Below are positions 1 to 8,742 of a DNA stretch of 64,000 bases, one piece after another (the stretch's first letter is position 1; every line of letters begins with the position of its first letter). Origin of the DNA: SIG480 sp045546975 (GTDB taxonomy: Bacteria; Bacillota; Clostridia; Oscillospirales; JAAYXM01). Both the position numbers and the translations under genes were made by a program. The stretch covers positions 186,001 to 250,000 of the forward strand of contig JAZQDV010000010.1 of the NCBI GenBank assembly GCA_045546975.1, read 5' to 3'. The notes below the pieces were generated by a model, which was given only the letters and a program-made list of their open reading frames with translations, had not been told where the DNA came from and did not search any database.

Positions 1-848
1 TGGGAGAGGAATGTTTCTCTTGCTCCGTGGTCACGGCCTATACGCAAAATCCTGCCGTCAAACTCACTTGCTATCTGCTCAAGAATTCCGGGTGCGTCGT
101 ATTCTACGGCAAGAGATGTTTTGCCTGAAAGAAAGTGAATGAGCGCGAGAAGTGCATCTGTATGCATCTCGTCGTGCCAGATATCCTTCTCATCGCGTAC
201 GGAAAGCTTCATTCCGTCGCCTGAAACGGAAAAAGCAATCTTGCCTGAGAGGTTTGGAACAACATCAAAGCCTGAGAGTGTGAGGACATTTTCCAGTATT
301 TGTGAGGCGAGACCTTTTCCGAGTACTGATACGGAAAAAGCGGCTGTGTCAGTCCTCTTTGCAACAGCGGAGGCAAAAACCTCGCAAGAGCCTGTAATTC
401 TCTTTGGCATAACAACATCGGAAACTCCTGCACGGAAAATATCGCGCTTTTTATAAAGTGCGTCTATCTTTTTTTGTGCGGTATCATCTATCGGCAGTCC
501 GTATTTATCAACCATACGTATCCGAAAACAACTTTTGTCGTTTTCAATGAAGAGCATGAGATTAAAAAGATAGCTTCTTGCAATGTATGAAGCAACTGCA
601 AAAACAGAGGCATCAACCTCTGTCACCTGTGCACCTGAGCTTGCGGCACCGGTTATAAAGGCGCTTGCAAGTAGTTTCGACATTGTGCAATCTGAATAGC
701 CCACGGCTATGCGTGTCGCAAGTCTTGATACTGTAAAACCGAGCTTTAGAAGAAGCTCAGGGGTTATTTCGGATATCGTTCCGCAAATCTCACCGTTTTC
801 ATTAAAAAGCGTTTCCAAATCATTTGAAAGTAACAAACTTCTTTCCAT
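1..848 (-). CDS. Degenerate phosphohexomutase-like protein (partial, C-terminus outside window)
   Basis: The first 282 codons are in the window; the gene runs off the left edge. The N-terminus follows the phosphoglucomutase/phosphoglucosamine mutase pattern: an FNENGEICGTISEITPELLLKLG segment stands where active family members have a G-V-R-G followed by an ITPE-type segment, and AVGYSDC aligns with the usual VGRDTR. The catalytic serine loop (T/S-A-S-H-N-P) is replaced by FIENDKSCF near residue 100, so mutase activity is doubtful. The ATG at 848 has the ribosome site GAAAGGA, which lies in the arm of a hairpin (856-912). It sits downstream of the gerQ-like gene on the same strand. A diverged active enzyme is the alternative; family membership is an inference from motif layout. 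Confidence 0.6.
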   Translation of the reverse strand, partial: MERSLLLSNDLETLFNENGEICGTISEITPELLLKLGFTVSRLATRIAVGYSDCTMSKLLASAFITGAASSGAQVTEVDASVFAVASYIARSYLFNLMLFIENDKSCFRIRMVDKYGLPIDDTAQKKIDALYKKRDIFRAGVSDVVMPKRITGSCEVFASAVAKRTDTAAFSVSVLGKGLASQILENVLTLSGFDVVPNLSGKIAFSVSGDGMKLSVRDEKDIWHDEMHTDALLALIHFLSGKTSLAVEYDAPGILEQIASEFDGRILRIGRDHGARETFLS

Positions 849-855
849 AAAAAAT

Positions 856-912
856 CCTTTCTGTCATATATTAGTCAAGTTTTTTTCTTTGACTTAATTA
901 TTGACAGAAAGG
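856..912 (-). terminator. Long hairpin followed by T-run, overlapping the ribosome site of the mutase-like gene
   Basis: Reading the minus strand, CCTTTCTGTCAATAATTAAG and a matching downstream arm form an imperfect stem of about 25 bases per arm, followed by ATTTTTT and then the ATG of the mutase-like gene. The shape is that of an intrinsic terminator after the gerQ-like gene. The 3' arm also contains the GAAAGG ribosome site, so the same stem could limit translation of the downstream gene. Confidence 0.55.
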
Positions 913-927
913 AAGCTTATTAAACCT

Positions 928-1230
928 TTAAGGCCTTGGTACAGTCGTGCTGTTGTAGATAGTTATGAATTTCAGTGAATAGAAGTCGCAAACTATATAT
1001 CTGTCGAGGTCGGGTTGGTAAAGTGTTAAGAAATTTGTTCCCACTTTTGCAAGGATTCCGTCACGCGTTTCGATAATCTGTGTACCTATAAGAAAATCAC
1101 AGGATACATAATATCCGACAGCACTCTGCAGCTCTTCTGCGAGCATCTGTATACCCTCGTCTCTCCCGTTCTCAAAAAAACTGTTTCTGTTTGGGGTGGG
1201 AGCCGAGAAGGAAAGTCGTTGTCTGTCCAT
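928..1230 (-). CDS. gerQ: GerQ-like spore coat protein
   Basis: A 100-residue protein. The C-terminal half (V-G-Y-Y-V-S-C-D-F-L-I-G-T, then ETRDGILAKVGTNFLTLY and YIVCDFYSLKFITIY) matches the layout of the GerQ spore coat domain: a small beta-rich domain with repeated G-x-L/VG turns. In Bacillus, GerQ is crosslinked into the coat and is needed to place CwlJ. The directly upstream cwlJ homologue (13-base gap) supports this call. Start chosen at 1230 because AAAGGAG stands just upstream; an in-frame extension to 1290 would overlap cwlJ. It is shorter than Bacillus GerQ, lacking the glutamine-rich N-terminus. Confidence 0.55.
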   Translation of the reverse strand: MDRQRLSFSAPTPNRNSFFENGRDEGIQMLAEELQSAVGYYVSCDFLIGTQIIETRDGILAKVGTNFLTLYQPDLDRYIVCDFYSLKFITIYNSTTVPRP

Positions 1231-1243
1231 AAAAACACTCCTT

Positions 1244-1684
1244 TTAAGTATCGGAATAGCTTTCCGTAGGGTTATAGAAGCAATGCTCACCGATTCTTAC
1301 GACAAAATATCCGTTTTGGCTCGGAAAATTATCACGACACTCAGGGGAGAAGGGGTTAAAGAACCAGAGCGCCTCACCGAGCGGGGAAAGACGGTTTCCC
1401 GCTATTGCCCAGTCGGCGATGTCATAATGTATTTGTTCGGGGCGCATATTGTAAATATTCTGCTGGTTATATCTTCCGGCTATGTAGTCAGTTGCGCAGT
1501 CAAATTGACCCGGTTGAAAAATAATGTTCCGCAAATTTTGCTGTCCGACTCGCGCATACTCGCCGTAGGGAACGTAAACTCGGTTCATTATGACACTCGC
1601 AACGGCTTGCATACCGGTATCTCCTTCGCCACCTGCTTCGCATTGTATGAGTCTTGCCAAAAGCTCTCTGTCGGAAAACGGCAT
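1244..1684 (-). CDS. cwlJ: Spore cortex-lytic enzyme, CwlJ/SleB-type cell wall hydrolase
   Basis: A 146-residue protein consisting of the Hydrolase_2 (CwlJ/SleB) catalytic domain. It shows the family opening DRELLARLIQCEAGGEGDTG with the catalytic glutamate in the CEAxGE motif, then AVASVIMNRV and a C-terminal FFNP...RIGEHCFY. There is no signal peptide, as in CwlJ, which is made in the mother cell and held in the coat. It degrades muramic-lactam cortex during germination. The start has AAAGGAGCG upstream. It probably forms an operon with the gerQ-like gene, indicating that the host makes endospores. Confidence 0.9.
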   Translation of the reverse strand: MPFSDRELLARLIQCEAGGEGDTGMQAVASVIMNRVYVPYGEYARVGQQNLRNIIFQPGQFDCATDYIAGRYNQQNIYNMRPEQIHYDIADWAIAGNRLSPLGEALWFFNPFSPECRDNFPSQNGYFVVRIGEHCFYNPTESYSDT

Positions 1685-1750
1685 ATCAATCGCTCCTTTA
1701 TATACACAGTTTATGTGAGGTTTGTTTTGCAGTTTACAGACAGCAAGTAC

Positions 1751-1785
1751 AAAAAAATAACGTACCGCAAAAGCGGTACGTTATT
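1751..1785 (-). terminator. Intrinsic terminator of the DegT aminotransferase gene
   Basis: On the minus strand a 13-base perfect stem, AATAACGTACCGC with its complement around a TTTT loop, is followed by a run of seven T. It begins ten bases after the stop codon of the aminotransferase. Confidence 0.85.
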
Positions 1786-1795
1786 TGAAGTTTTA

Positions 1796-3043
1796 TTACT
1801 TGCGAACCTTTTCAGCAGCGTTCTTGATACCAAGAATGATGTTGTCGAGGTCTGTCTTAGTAAGACGCGGATGATGCGGAGTGTTGAGCTCGCGACGGTA
1901 GAAGAACTCTTCAGCATTCGGGCAGATATCCTGAGCATATCCAAGCTCCTTGAGAGAGGAGAAGTGATATGTAGGCTGATAGTGGAGAATACCCTGAACG
2001 CCCTCTTCCTTGTAGAGAACACGCATAAAGTCGTCACGGCTTGCACCGAGCTCCTTCTCGTTAACACATACTGTGTAGAGGTGGTAGATGTGCTTGCAGT
2101 TCGGATCCTCGTAAACCGGCTCAATACCCTTGATGCCCTGGAGGCCTTCATTGAGGTAGCGACCGTGCTTAATACGGAGATCGTTGAGCATATCAAGCTT
2201 ATCAAGCTGGCAGTTACCGACAGCACCCTGGCACTCTGTCATACGGTAGTTGTTACTCCACTTGCCGTTGATGATCTTGTTGTCGAAGTGTGACGGAATC
2301 CAGTAGTCTGTCTGATTCTCCCAGTCAACGTTACCCATGCAACGGAGTTTGTCAATGCGGTATGCAAACTCGTCGTTGTTACATGTGATCATGCCGCCTT
2401 CACCGAGAGTTGTGATGTTCTTGAGTGAGTGGAAGCTGAAGCAACCGAAGTCACCGATAGAACCTGCTTTTCTGCCCTTGTACTCAGCACCCGGAGCATG
2501 TGCACAGTCTTCAAGAACGAGGAGATTGTGCTTCTTTGCAATTTCCATGATCGGGTCCATATCAACCATCTGACCGCCGTAGTGAACAACGGAGATTGCC
2601 TTTGTCTTGTTTGTGATCTTTTTCTCGACTTCCTTCGGGTCGATGTTGAAAGTCTTCGGGTCGATATCAGCATAAACCGGAACGCCGCCTTCCTTGAGGA
2701 TAGCGAGTGATGTAGCTACGAATGTGTTCGGAGTTGTGATAACTTCGTCGCCAGGGCCGATGCCCATAGCGCACATTGCAACGTGCATAGCTGTTGTGCA
2801 GTTACTTACAGCAAAAGCGTACTTTGTGCCGCACATCTCTGCCCAACGTCTCTGGAAACGCTGTACCTCAGGTCCCATTGTAAGAGAATCCTGATGCATT
2901 GCCTTTAAGAGTGCCTGCTCTTCAGCCTCATCATAGATACTTCCGAAGAAAGAATAAGGAACTTTTAATACTACGCCGTCATCAACCTTGTAGCTACTGG
3001 TGATGCCGCCGTCAGAGTCTTTACCGACTGATACTTTAGCCAT
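1796..3043 (-). CDS. DegT/DnrJ/EryC1/StrS-family PLP-dependent sugar aminotransferase
   Basis: A 415-residue protein of the DegT family, which transaminates keto-sugars (usually nucleotide-linked) for cell surface polysaccharides or secondary metabolites. The cofactor lysine is K208 in SFHSLKNITTLGEGGM, and the cofactor-contacting acidic pair lies in VLEDCAHAPGA near 179. TPNTFVATSLAI and GVPVYADID are family hallmarks. Start at 3043 has GAGGAGGTT at good spacing; a longer in-frame ATG at 3112 lies on the promoter and is rejected. It is monocistronic, with its own promoter and terminator and no sugar biosynthesis genes beside it, so the substrate is unknown. Confidence 0.88.
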   Translation of the reverse strand: MAKVSVGKDSDGGITSSYKVDDGVVLKVPYSFFGSIYDEAEEQALLKAMHQDSLTMGPEVQRFQRRWAEMCGTKYAFAVSNCTTAMHVAMCAMGIGPGDEVITTPNTFVATSLAILKEGGVPVYADIDPKTFNIDPKEVEKKITNKTKAISVVHYGGQMVDMDPIMEIAKKHNLLVLEDCAHAPGAEYKGRKAGSIGDFGCFSFHSLKNITTLGEGGMITCNNDEFAYRIDKLRCMGNVDWENQTDYWIPSHFDNKIINGKWSNNYRMTECQGAVGNCQLDKLDMLNDLRIKHGRYLNEGLQGIKGIEPVYEDPNCKHIYHLYTVCVNEKELGASRDDFMRVLYKEEGVQGILHYQPTYHFSSLKELGYAQDICPNAEEFFYRRELNTPHHPRLTKTDLDNIILGIKNAAEKVRK

Positions 3044-3083
3044 TGTGATAACCTCCTCAAAATTATATTTGTAGTTACTAACA

Positions 3084-3112
3084 ATTATATAATGCAAAGA
3101 GTTAAAAGTCAA
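3084..3112 (-). promoter_or_regulatory. Sigma-A promoter of the DegT aminotransferase gene
   Basis: On the minus strand TTGACT and TATAAT are separated by 17 bases and lie about 40 bases upstream of the start codon. Confidence 0.75.
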
Positions 3113-3155
3113 TATTTGGATAGGTAAAAAAACACGATATTTTTAATAATTACTA

Positions 3156-3185
3156 TTGAGTATTGTGCTTGAAGTATGGTAAAAT
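3156..3185 (+). promoter_or_regulatory. Probable promoter of glnS
   Basis: TTGAGT and TAAAAT are separated by 18 bases, about 50 bases before the glnS start. A TAGAAT slightly downstream is an alternative -10 box. Confidence 0.5.
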
Positions 3186-3233
3186 ATAGAATAGTAAAAT
3201 ATGATTAAAGCCAAACGGAGGTAGTTTGACATA

Positions 3234-4907
3234 ATGGACGTAAATACAAACCCTACAAACTTTATACTTGACGCGATAAACGAAGATATTGAGAAAAAGG
3301 GACTCAAAAAAATCCACACTCGCTTTCCGCCCGAGCCTAACGGATATCTCCACATAGGCAGCGCGAAGGCTATATGGATTTCTGCGGGCGTTGCCCAGAA
3401 GTACAACGGTCTCTTCAATCTTCGTTATGACGATACAAACCCTGTTCGTGAGGACGATGAGTATGTCCGCTCAATTGAGGAGGACCTCCGCTGGTTAGGT
3501 GCAGAGCCGACAGGCGGAATCTTCTACGGTTCTGACTATTTCGATAAGTGCTATGAGTATGCAGTTGACCTCATCAAGAGGGGAAAAGCATACGTCTGCG
3601 ATCTTACTGCAGAGGAGATGCGCGAGTACCGCGGCACTCTTACCGAGCCGGGCAAGAACAGTCCGTACCGCGACCGCTCGGTTGAGGAGAACCTCGACCT
3701 CTTCACACGCATGAAGAACGGTGAGTTCCCGGACGGCAGCCATACACTCCGTGCAAAAATTGATATGGCGTCTCCCAATATGAATATGCGTGACCCTGCG
3801 ATATACAGAATTCTCCACACACATCATCACCGCCAGGGTGATAAGTGGTGCATTTATCCGCTTTATGACTTTGCACATCCTATCCAGGACGCGCTTGAGG
3901 GAATTACCCACTCTCTTTGTTCTATCGAATTTGAAGACCACCGTCCGCTTTATGATTGGGTAGTTTCTGAAATCGGATTTGAAAATCCGCCGAGACAGAT
4001 TGAGTTCTCCCGACTCAACATCACAAACACGGTTATGTCAAAGCGTTATCTCCGTCACCTTGTTGAGGAGAAGTTTGTTGACGGCTGGGACGACCCCCGT
4101 ATGCCGACCCTTTCAGGTCTCCGCCGCCGCGGATATACACCGCAGGCTATAAGGAACTTCTGCGACAGAATAGGTATTTCGAAGACGCTCTCAACTGTTG
4201 ACTATCCCTTCCTTGAGCATTGCATCCGTGAGGACTTAAATGAAACTGCAACACGTATGATGGTGGTTCTCCGTCCGATAAAGCTTATAATTGACAACTA
4301 TCCCGAGGGGAAGACTGAGACATTCGATGCGGAAAACAACCCTGCTGACGAGAATGCCGGAACACATAAGGTAACCTTTTCCCGTGAGCTCTATATCGAG
4401 CGCGAGGACTTTATGGAGGAGCCGGTCAAGGGCTACTTTAGAATGTTCCCCGGAAACGAGGTTCGACTTAAGTATGCATATTACGTCACCTGCAAGAGTG
4501 TAGAGAAGGATGCAGACGGCAATGTAACCGTTATCCATGCAGAGTATGACCCTGAGTCGTACGGTGGCGGAACACCCGACGGCAGAAAGGTAAGAGGAAC
4601 AATTCACTGGGTATCGGCAGCTGACGCAGTTGATGCCCAGGTACGTCTTTACAACAACCTCTTCAATGCGGAAAACCCGGGCGAATATCCGGAGGGCGGC
4701 GCATTTACAGACAATATAAACCCCGATTCTCTTGAAATACTTGAGGGTTGCAAATGCGAGTCTGCAATACGCGAAGGTATCGGCGACGGACACTATCAGT
4801 TCCTCAGAAACGGATATTTCTGCCGGGACAACAAGCTCTCAACTGACGATAAGCTTGTGTTCAACAGAACTGTTTCGCTCAAAGACTCCTGGGCGAAGAA
4901 GAAATAG
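3234..4907 (+). CDS. glnS: Glutaminyl-tRNA synthetase
   Basis: A 557-residue class Ic synthetase that charges tRNA-Gln directly with glutamine. The ATP-binding HIGH motif appears as PPEPNGYLHIGSAKA near residue 33-47 and the KMSKS counterpart as VMSKRYLRHLV near 265. The C-terminal half carries the two beta-barrel anticodon-binding domains typical of GlnRS. There is no YqeY extension. A GGAGG ribosome site precedes the ATG. It is followed 16 bases later by gltX, so the two are probably cotranscribed. Many Bacillota lack GlnRS and use Glu-tRNA-Gln amidation, so its presence here implies direct charging. Confidence 0.97.
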   Translation: MDVNTNPTNFILDAINEDIEKKGLKKIHTRFPPEPNGYLHIGSAKAIWISAGVAQKYNGLFNLRYDDTNPVREDDEYVRSIEEDLRWLGAEPTGGIFYGSDYFDKCYEYAVDLIKRGKAYVCDLTAEEMREYRGTLTEPGKNSPYRDRSVEENLDLFTRMKNGEFPDGSHTLRAKIDMASPNMNMRDPAIYRILHTHHHRQGDKWCIYPLYDFAHPIQDALEGITHSLCSIEFEDHRPLYDWVVSEIGFENPPRQIEFSRLNITNTVMSKRYLRHLVEEKFVDGWDDPRMPTLSGLRRRGYTPQAIRNFCDRIGISKTLSTVDYPFLEHCIREDLNETATRMMVVLRPIKLIIDNYPEGKTETFDAENNPADENAGTHKVTFSRELYIEREDFMEEPVKGYFRMFPGNEVRLKYAYYVTCKSVEKDADGNVTVIHAEYDPESYGGGTPDGRKVRGTIHWVSAADAVDAQVRLYNNLFNAENPGEYPEGGAFTDNINPDSLEILEGCKCESAIREGIGDGHYQFLRNGYFCRDNKLSTDDKLVFNRTVSLKDSWAKKK

Positions 4908-4923
4908 TAAGAGGTAAAATTTG

Positions 4924-6402
4924 ATGGATATGAGATTTTTTGAAGAGGCAGAGGCAAGAATCCCTAAAGGCAAGGTAAGAACGCGCTTTGCACCGAGCCC
5001 GACGGGCTATATGCATATAGGAAATCTCCGCACTGCACTTTATACGTATATGATAGCCAAGCACAACGGCGGTGACTTTATTCTCCGTATTGAGGATACG
5101 GACCAAGGTAGACTTGTCGAGGGTGCAACAGACCTTATATACCGTACACTTCGAGAGACAGGGCTTTCTTATGATGAAGGTCCCGATATCGGAGGTCCTG
5201 TCGGTCCGTACATCCAGAGTGAGCGTATGGGTATGTATAAGCAGTATGCTGAGCTTTTGATAGAGCGAGGGGCTGCGTACCGTTGTTTCTGTGCAAAGAG
5301 CGACCACGAGGAAAAGGAAGGCGAGCTTCCGACAAAGTACGACGGAAGATGCTCACGCCTCACTCCCGAAGAAATTCAGAAGAAGCTCGATGCAGGAGAG
5401 AGTTATGTAATTCGCCAGAAGATGCCAAGAAGTGGAGAAACTACATTCTCTGATGTTGTTTATGGTGATATAACAGTTCCGAATGAGGACCTTGATGACC
5501 AGATTTTAATAAAGTCAGACGGTTTCCCGACATACAACTTTGCAAATGTAATTGACGACCACCTCATGGGTATTACTCATGTTGTGCGAGGATCAGAGTA
5601 TCTTTCCTCCGCACCGAAGTACAACCTTCTCTATGAGGCATTTGGTTGGGAAATTCCGACCTATGTTCATTGTTCACCCGTTATGAAGAATGCAACACAG
5701 AAGCTTTCAAAGCGCAACGGTGACCCGTCGTATGAGGACCTTATAGGCGAAGGTTACTTAAAGGATGCTGTTGTAAACTATGTAACACTTCTCGGTTGGA
5801 GTCCGGGTGGAGAACGTGAGATATTCTCACTTTCTGAGCTTGTTGATATATTCGAGCTTCGCGGAATATCAAAGTCACCTGCGATATTTGACGTTGCAAA
5901 GCTCAAGTATATAAACGCAGAATATATCCGTGCAATGTCTCCTGAGAGCTTTGCAGAGATTGCACGACCGTATATAAGGCAGGGAGTAAAGAATCCTGAC
6001 ATCGACCCTGATCTCATTGCACCGCTTTTGCAGCAGCGCTGTGAACGTCTTGCGGATATCCCCGAACAGGTGGATTTCTTCGACGGAGTTCTGGAATATG
6101 ACGTCGAGATGTATTCGCACAAGAAGATGAAGACAAGCCCTGAAACTGCACTTGAGACACTTCGCGAGCTTCGTCCTGTAATCGAGAGCATTTCGGACTG
6201 GACCCACGACACAATCCACGACACTCTGTTCTCTTACATAGCAGAAAAAGAGCTTAAGAACGGATTTGTGCTCTGGCCACTCCGTACTGCACTTTCGGGC
6301 AAGCAGGTTACACCGGGCGGCGGTGTTGAATTCTGCCATATCCTTGGGAAAGAGGAAAGCCTTAAGAGAATTGATGCCGCAATAGAAAAGTTATCTAAAT
6401 AA
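4924..6402 (+). CDS. gltX: Glutamyl-tRNA synthetase
   Basis: A 492-residue GluRS. The HIGH motif is FAPSPTGYMHIGNLRTALY, and KLSKRNGD near residue 255 is the KMSKS motif. ILRIEDTDQGR is the usual conserved block after the HIGH region. ATG at 4924 is preferred over an adjacent in-frame TTG at 4921; AGAGG lies about eight bases upstream. The C-terminal alpha-helical anticodon-binding domain is complete. Whether it is discriminating (tRNA-Glu only), as expected beside glnS, depends on anticodon-recognition residues I did not assign. Confidence 0.96.
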   Translation: MDMRFFEEAEARIPKGKVRTRFAPSPTGYMHIGNLRTALYTYMIAKHNGGDFILRIEDTDQGRLVEGATDLIYRTLRETGLSYDEGPDIGGPVGPYIQSERMGMYKQYAELLIERGAAYRCFCAKSDHEEKEGELPTKYDGRCSRLTPEEIQKKLDAGESYVIRQKMPRSGETTFSDVVYGDITVPNEDLDDQILIKSDGFPTYNFANVIDDHLMGITHVVRGSEYLSSAPKYNLLYEAFGWEIPTYVHCSPVMKNATQKLSKRNGDPSYEDLIGEGYLKDAVVNYVTLLGWSPGGEREIFSLSELVDIFELRGISKSPAIFDVAKLKYINAEYIRAMSPESFAEIARPYIRQGVKNPDIDPDLIAPLLQQRCERLADIPEQVDFFDGVLEYDVEMYSHKKMKTSPETALETLRELRPVIESISDWTHDTIHDTLFSYIAEKELKNGFVLWPLRTALSGKQVTPGGGVEFCHILGKEESLKRIDAAIEKLSK

Positions 6403-6443
6403 CAAAGAAAGCCGTATGGTTTCTCACCATACGGCTTTCTTTG
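6403..6443. terminator. Bidirectional terminator between gltX and copA
   Basis: A perfect 18-base stem, CAAAGAAAGCCGTATGGT and its complement, around a five-base loop. It sits between converging genes, with T-rich flanks on both strands. Confidence 0.9.
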
Positions 6444-6446
6444 TGT

Positions 6447-8654
6447 CTAAAATTTCTTTCGTGTAAGTCTCAATGCGTTTGTGACAACTGTTACAGAGCT
6501 CAGTGACATTGCAGCTGCTGCGAACATCGGGTTGAGAAGCGGACCGCCGAAGATGTGAAGAATACCTGCGGCAATGGGGATTCCTATGACGTTATAGGCG
6601 AATGCCCAGAAAAGATTTTGCTTAATATTGCGCGTTACTGCCTTTGAAATCTTTATTGTTTTGTAAATGTCTGAAAGATTGTTTTTCATAAGGACAATAT
6701 CGGATGCCTCGGCAGCAATGTCAGTGCCGGATGCAACTGTTATCGAAACATCTGAAGCGGCGAGAGCGGGGGCATCGTTTATACCGTCACCCACCATGCA
6801 GACAATCCTGCCTTCCGATTTGAGCTTTGATATAACATCGCTCTTTTCGTTTGGATGAACCTCACTTATCACATTTTCGATTCCCACTTCTTTTGCAATA
6901 GCGGAGGCAGTTTGTGCATTGTCACCTGTGAGCATATAAACGTCAATTCCGGAAGCTACAAGTTTTTCTATGCCTTCCTTTGCGCTGTCTTTTACCGTAT
7001 CGGAAATAGCAATTACTCCGAGAACCTTTTCCTCATTTGCTACATAAACGCACGTTTTTCCGCTTTCTGAAAGCTCTTTTGAAGCATTCTCAAATTCTGA
7101 GGTGTTTTTAACAAATTCCTTGTTTCCGACAAGAATTCTTTTTCCGTTGACAATAGCAGAAACGCCCGAGCCTACAGAGTATTCAAAGCTTTCGGCAACG
7201 GGAATATCAAGAGAGCTGTCTCTTGCAAAAGAGACAATAGTCTGACCTAAAAGATGCTCAGATGCACTTTCTACACCCGCTGCAAGAGCGATGAGCTCGT
7301 TTTTATCAACAGAGGAAACAATATCGGAGACCACGGGTTTTCCTGTGGTTATAGTTCCTGTTTTATCAAAGACGACAACGTCGGTTTTTGATGCGTGTTC
7401 AAGTGCCGCACCGTTGCGGAACAGTATACCGTTTTCTGCGGAAACGCCCGTTCCTGCCATTATTGCAACGGGTGTTGCAAGACCAAGCGCGCAAGGACAG
7501 GAAATAACGAGAACGGAAATAAAAACGGAAAGAGTAAATGTAAAATCCTTGCCGGATAAGGCCCAACAGATTGCGGAGATAAAAGCGATAGCAATTACAG
7601 TTGTCACAAAGTGACCTGAAACCTTGTCAGCAAGTCTTGCAATCGGAGCTTTTGAGGCTTGTGCCTCTGAGACTGTACGTACAATCTGAGAAAGGGTAGA
7701 ATCCTCTCCGACGCGCGTGGCGCGGATTTTCATAAAACCTGTTCTGTTGATGCAGCCTCCGATTACTTCGTCGTTCACAGATTTTGAGGATGGCATACTT
7801 TCGCCCGTGATCATTGATTCGTCAATCTCGGAAGAGCCGGAAATTATAATGCCGTCAACCGGTATTTTTTCACCCGGGCGGACAACAACGATATCATCAA
7901 TCAAAACATCTCCTATGGCAACTGTGATTTCACTTTCATCACGGAGCACCGTCGCGGTGTCAGGGGTGAGGGAAACAAGCTTTCCAACTGCATCAGAGGT
8001 CTTCTTTGTTGCCCTCTTTTCCAAAAACTTACCAAGCTTCACGAGTGCAATAATCATTGCAGCGGATTCAAAGTAAAGGTTGTGTATTGCGTGCGCGTCG
8101 CCGAGATATATGAGAACTGTCGAATATATGCTGTAAAGAAGTGCTGCGAGGGTGCCTGTTGCAACGAGCGTGTCCATATTCGGTACGCGTTTTATAAGTG
8201 ACTTGAATCCGGAAGTGTAGAAATGTAAGCCGCAGGTTATAACCGGAATAACGAGAACAAGCTGCACGACGGCGAGCACCTTGGGGTTTGCAAGAAATTC
8301 CGGAAGAGAGAAAATTCCGAGCATGGGAAACATCGCTATTATAAAGAGCATGGCGGAAAAAATAAGCGAAACTATAAGTGTTGTTTTCTCTTTTTTTAAC
8401 TCACTTTCTTTTTCATATTCATTATCCCGCGTGTCTTTGGGTAGGGAAGCGGAAAAGCCGAGCGAATTGACGGCTGAGACTATATCCTCGGGAGTGACCG
8501 TGTCACTGTCGTATGTTACCGCAGCGCTTTCTGCCGCCAGGTTGACAGAGGCGGTAATAACGCCGGTAAGATTTTTAATTGTCTTTTCGACATTACCTGC
8601 ACATACTGCACAGTGCATACCCTTTACTATAAAGAGTGAATTGGTTTTGTTCAT
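6447..8654 (-). CDS. copA: Copper-translocating P1B-type ATPase
   Basis: A 735-residue membrane pump that exports Cu(I). The N-terminus has one heavy-metal-associated domain with MHCAVC. Next come paired transmembrane helices, the actuator motif ITGES, the metal site SCPCALGLATP in helix 6, the phosphorylation motif DKTGTIT, TGDN and GDGINDAPAL. The nucleotide-binding motif reads SEHLLG instead of the usual SEHPL; the ATP-contacting histidine is kept. Start at 8654 has GCGAGGTG upstream; an in-frame ATG at 8672 lacks this. No CopY/CsoR gene or CopZ lies beside it. Confidence 0.93.
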   Translation of the reverse strand: MNKTNSLFIVKGMHCAVCAGNVEKTIKNLTGVITASVNLAAESAAVTYDSDTVTPEDIVSAVNSLGFSASLPKDTRDNEYEKESELKKEKTTLIVSLIFSAMLFIIAMFPMLGIFSLPEFLANPKVLAVVQLVLVIPVITCGLHFYTSGFKSLIKRVPNMDTLVATGTLAALLYSIYSTVLIYLGDAHAIHNLYFESAAMIIALVKLGKFLEKRATKKTSDAVGKLVSLTPDTATVLRDESEITVAIGDVLIDDIVVVRPGEKIPVDGIIISGSSEIDESMITGESMPSSKSVNDEVIGGCINRTGFMKIRATRVGEDSTLSQIVRTVSEAQASKAPIARLADKVSGHFVTTVIAIAFISAICWALSGKDFTFTLSVFISVLVISCPCALGLATPVAIMAGTGVSAENGILFRNGAALEHASKTDVVVFDKTGTITTGKPVVSDIVSSVDKNELIALAAGVESASEHLLGQTIVSFARDSSLDIPVAESFEYSVGSGVSAIVNGKRILVGNKEFVKNTSEFENASKELSESGKTCVYVANEEKVLGVIAISDTVKDSAKEGIEKLVASGIDVYMLTGDNAQTASAIAKEVGIENVISEVHPNEKSDVISKLKSEGRIVCMVGDGINDAPALAASDVSITVASGTDIAAEASDIVLMKNNLSDIYKTIKISKAVTRNIKQNLFWAFAYNVIGIPIAAGILHIFGGPLLNPMFAAAAMSLSSVTVVTNALRLTRKKF

Positions 8655-8742
8655 GTTAAAAACACCTCGCAAATAGTTTGTGTATATTTTTTTCTTTGCA
8701 GAACATAATACTATGGAAAAAGATAGAAAGGAAGGATGAAAT

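Noticed and set aside
1196..2293. 365-codon open frame on the plus strand
   Set aside because: It runs antisense to cwlJ and the DegT aminotransferase, both with clear motifs and ribosome sites; its translation shows no family pattern.
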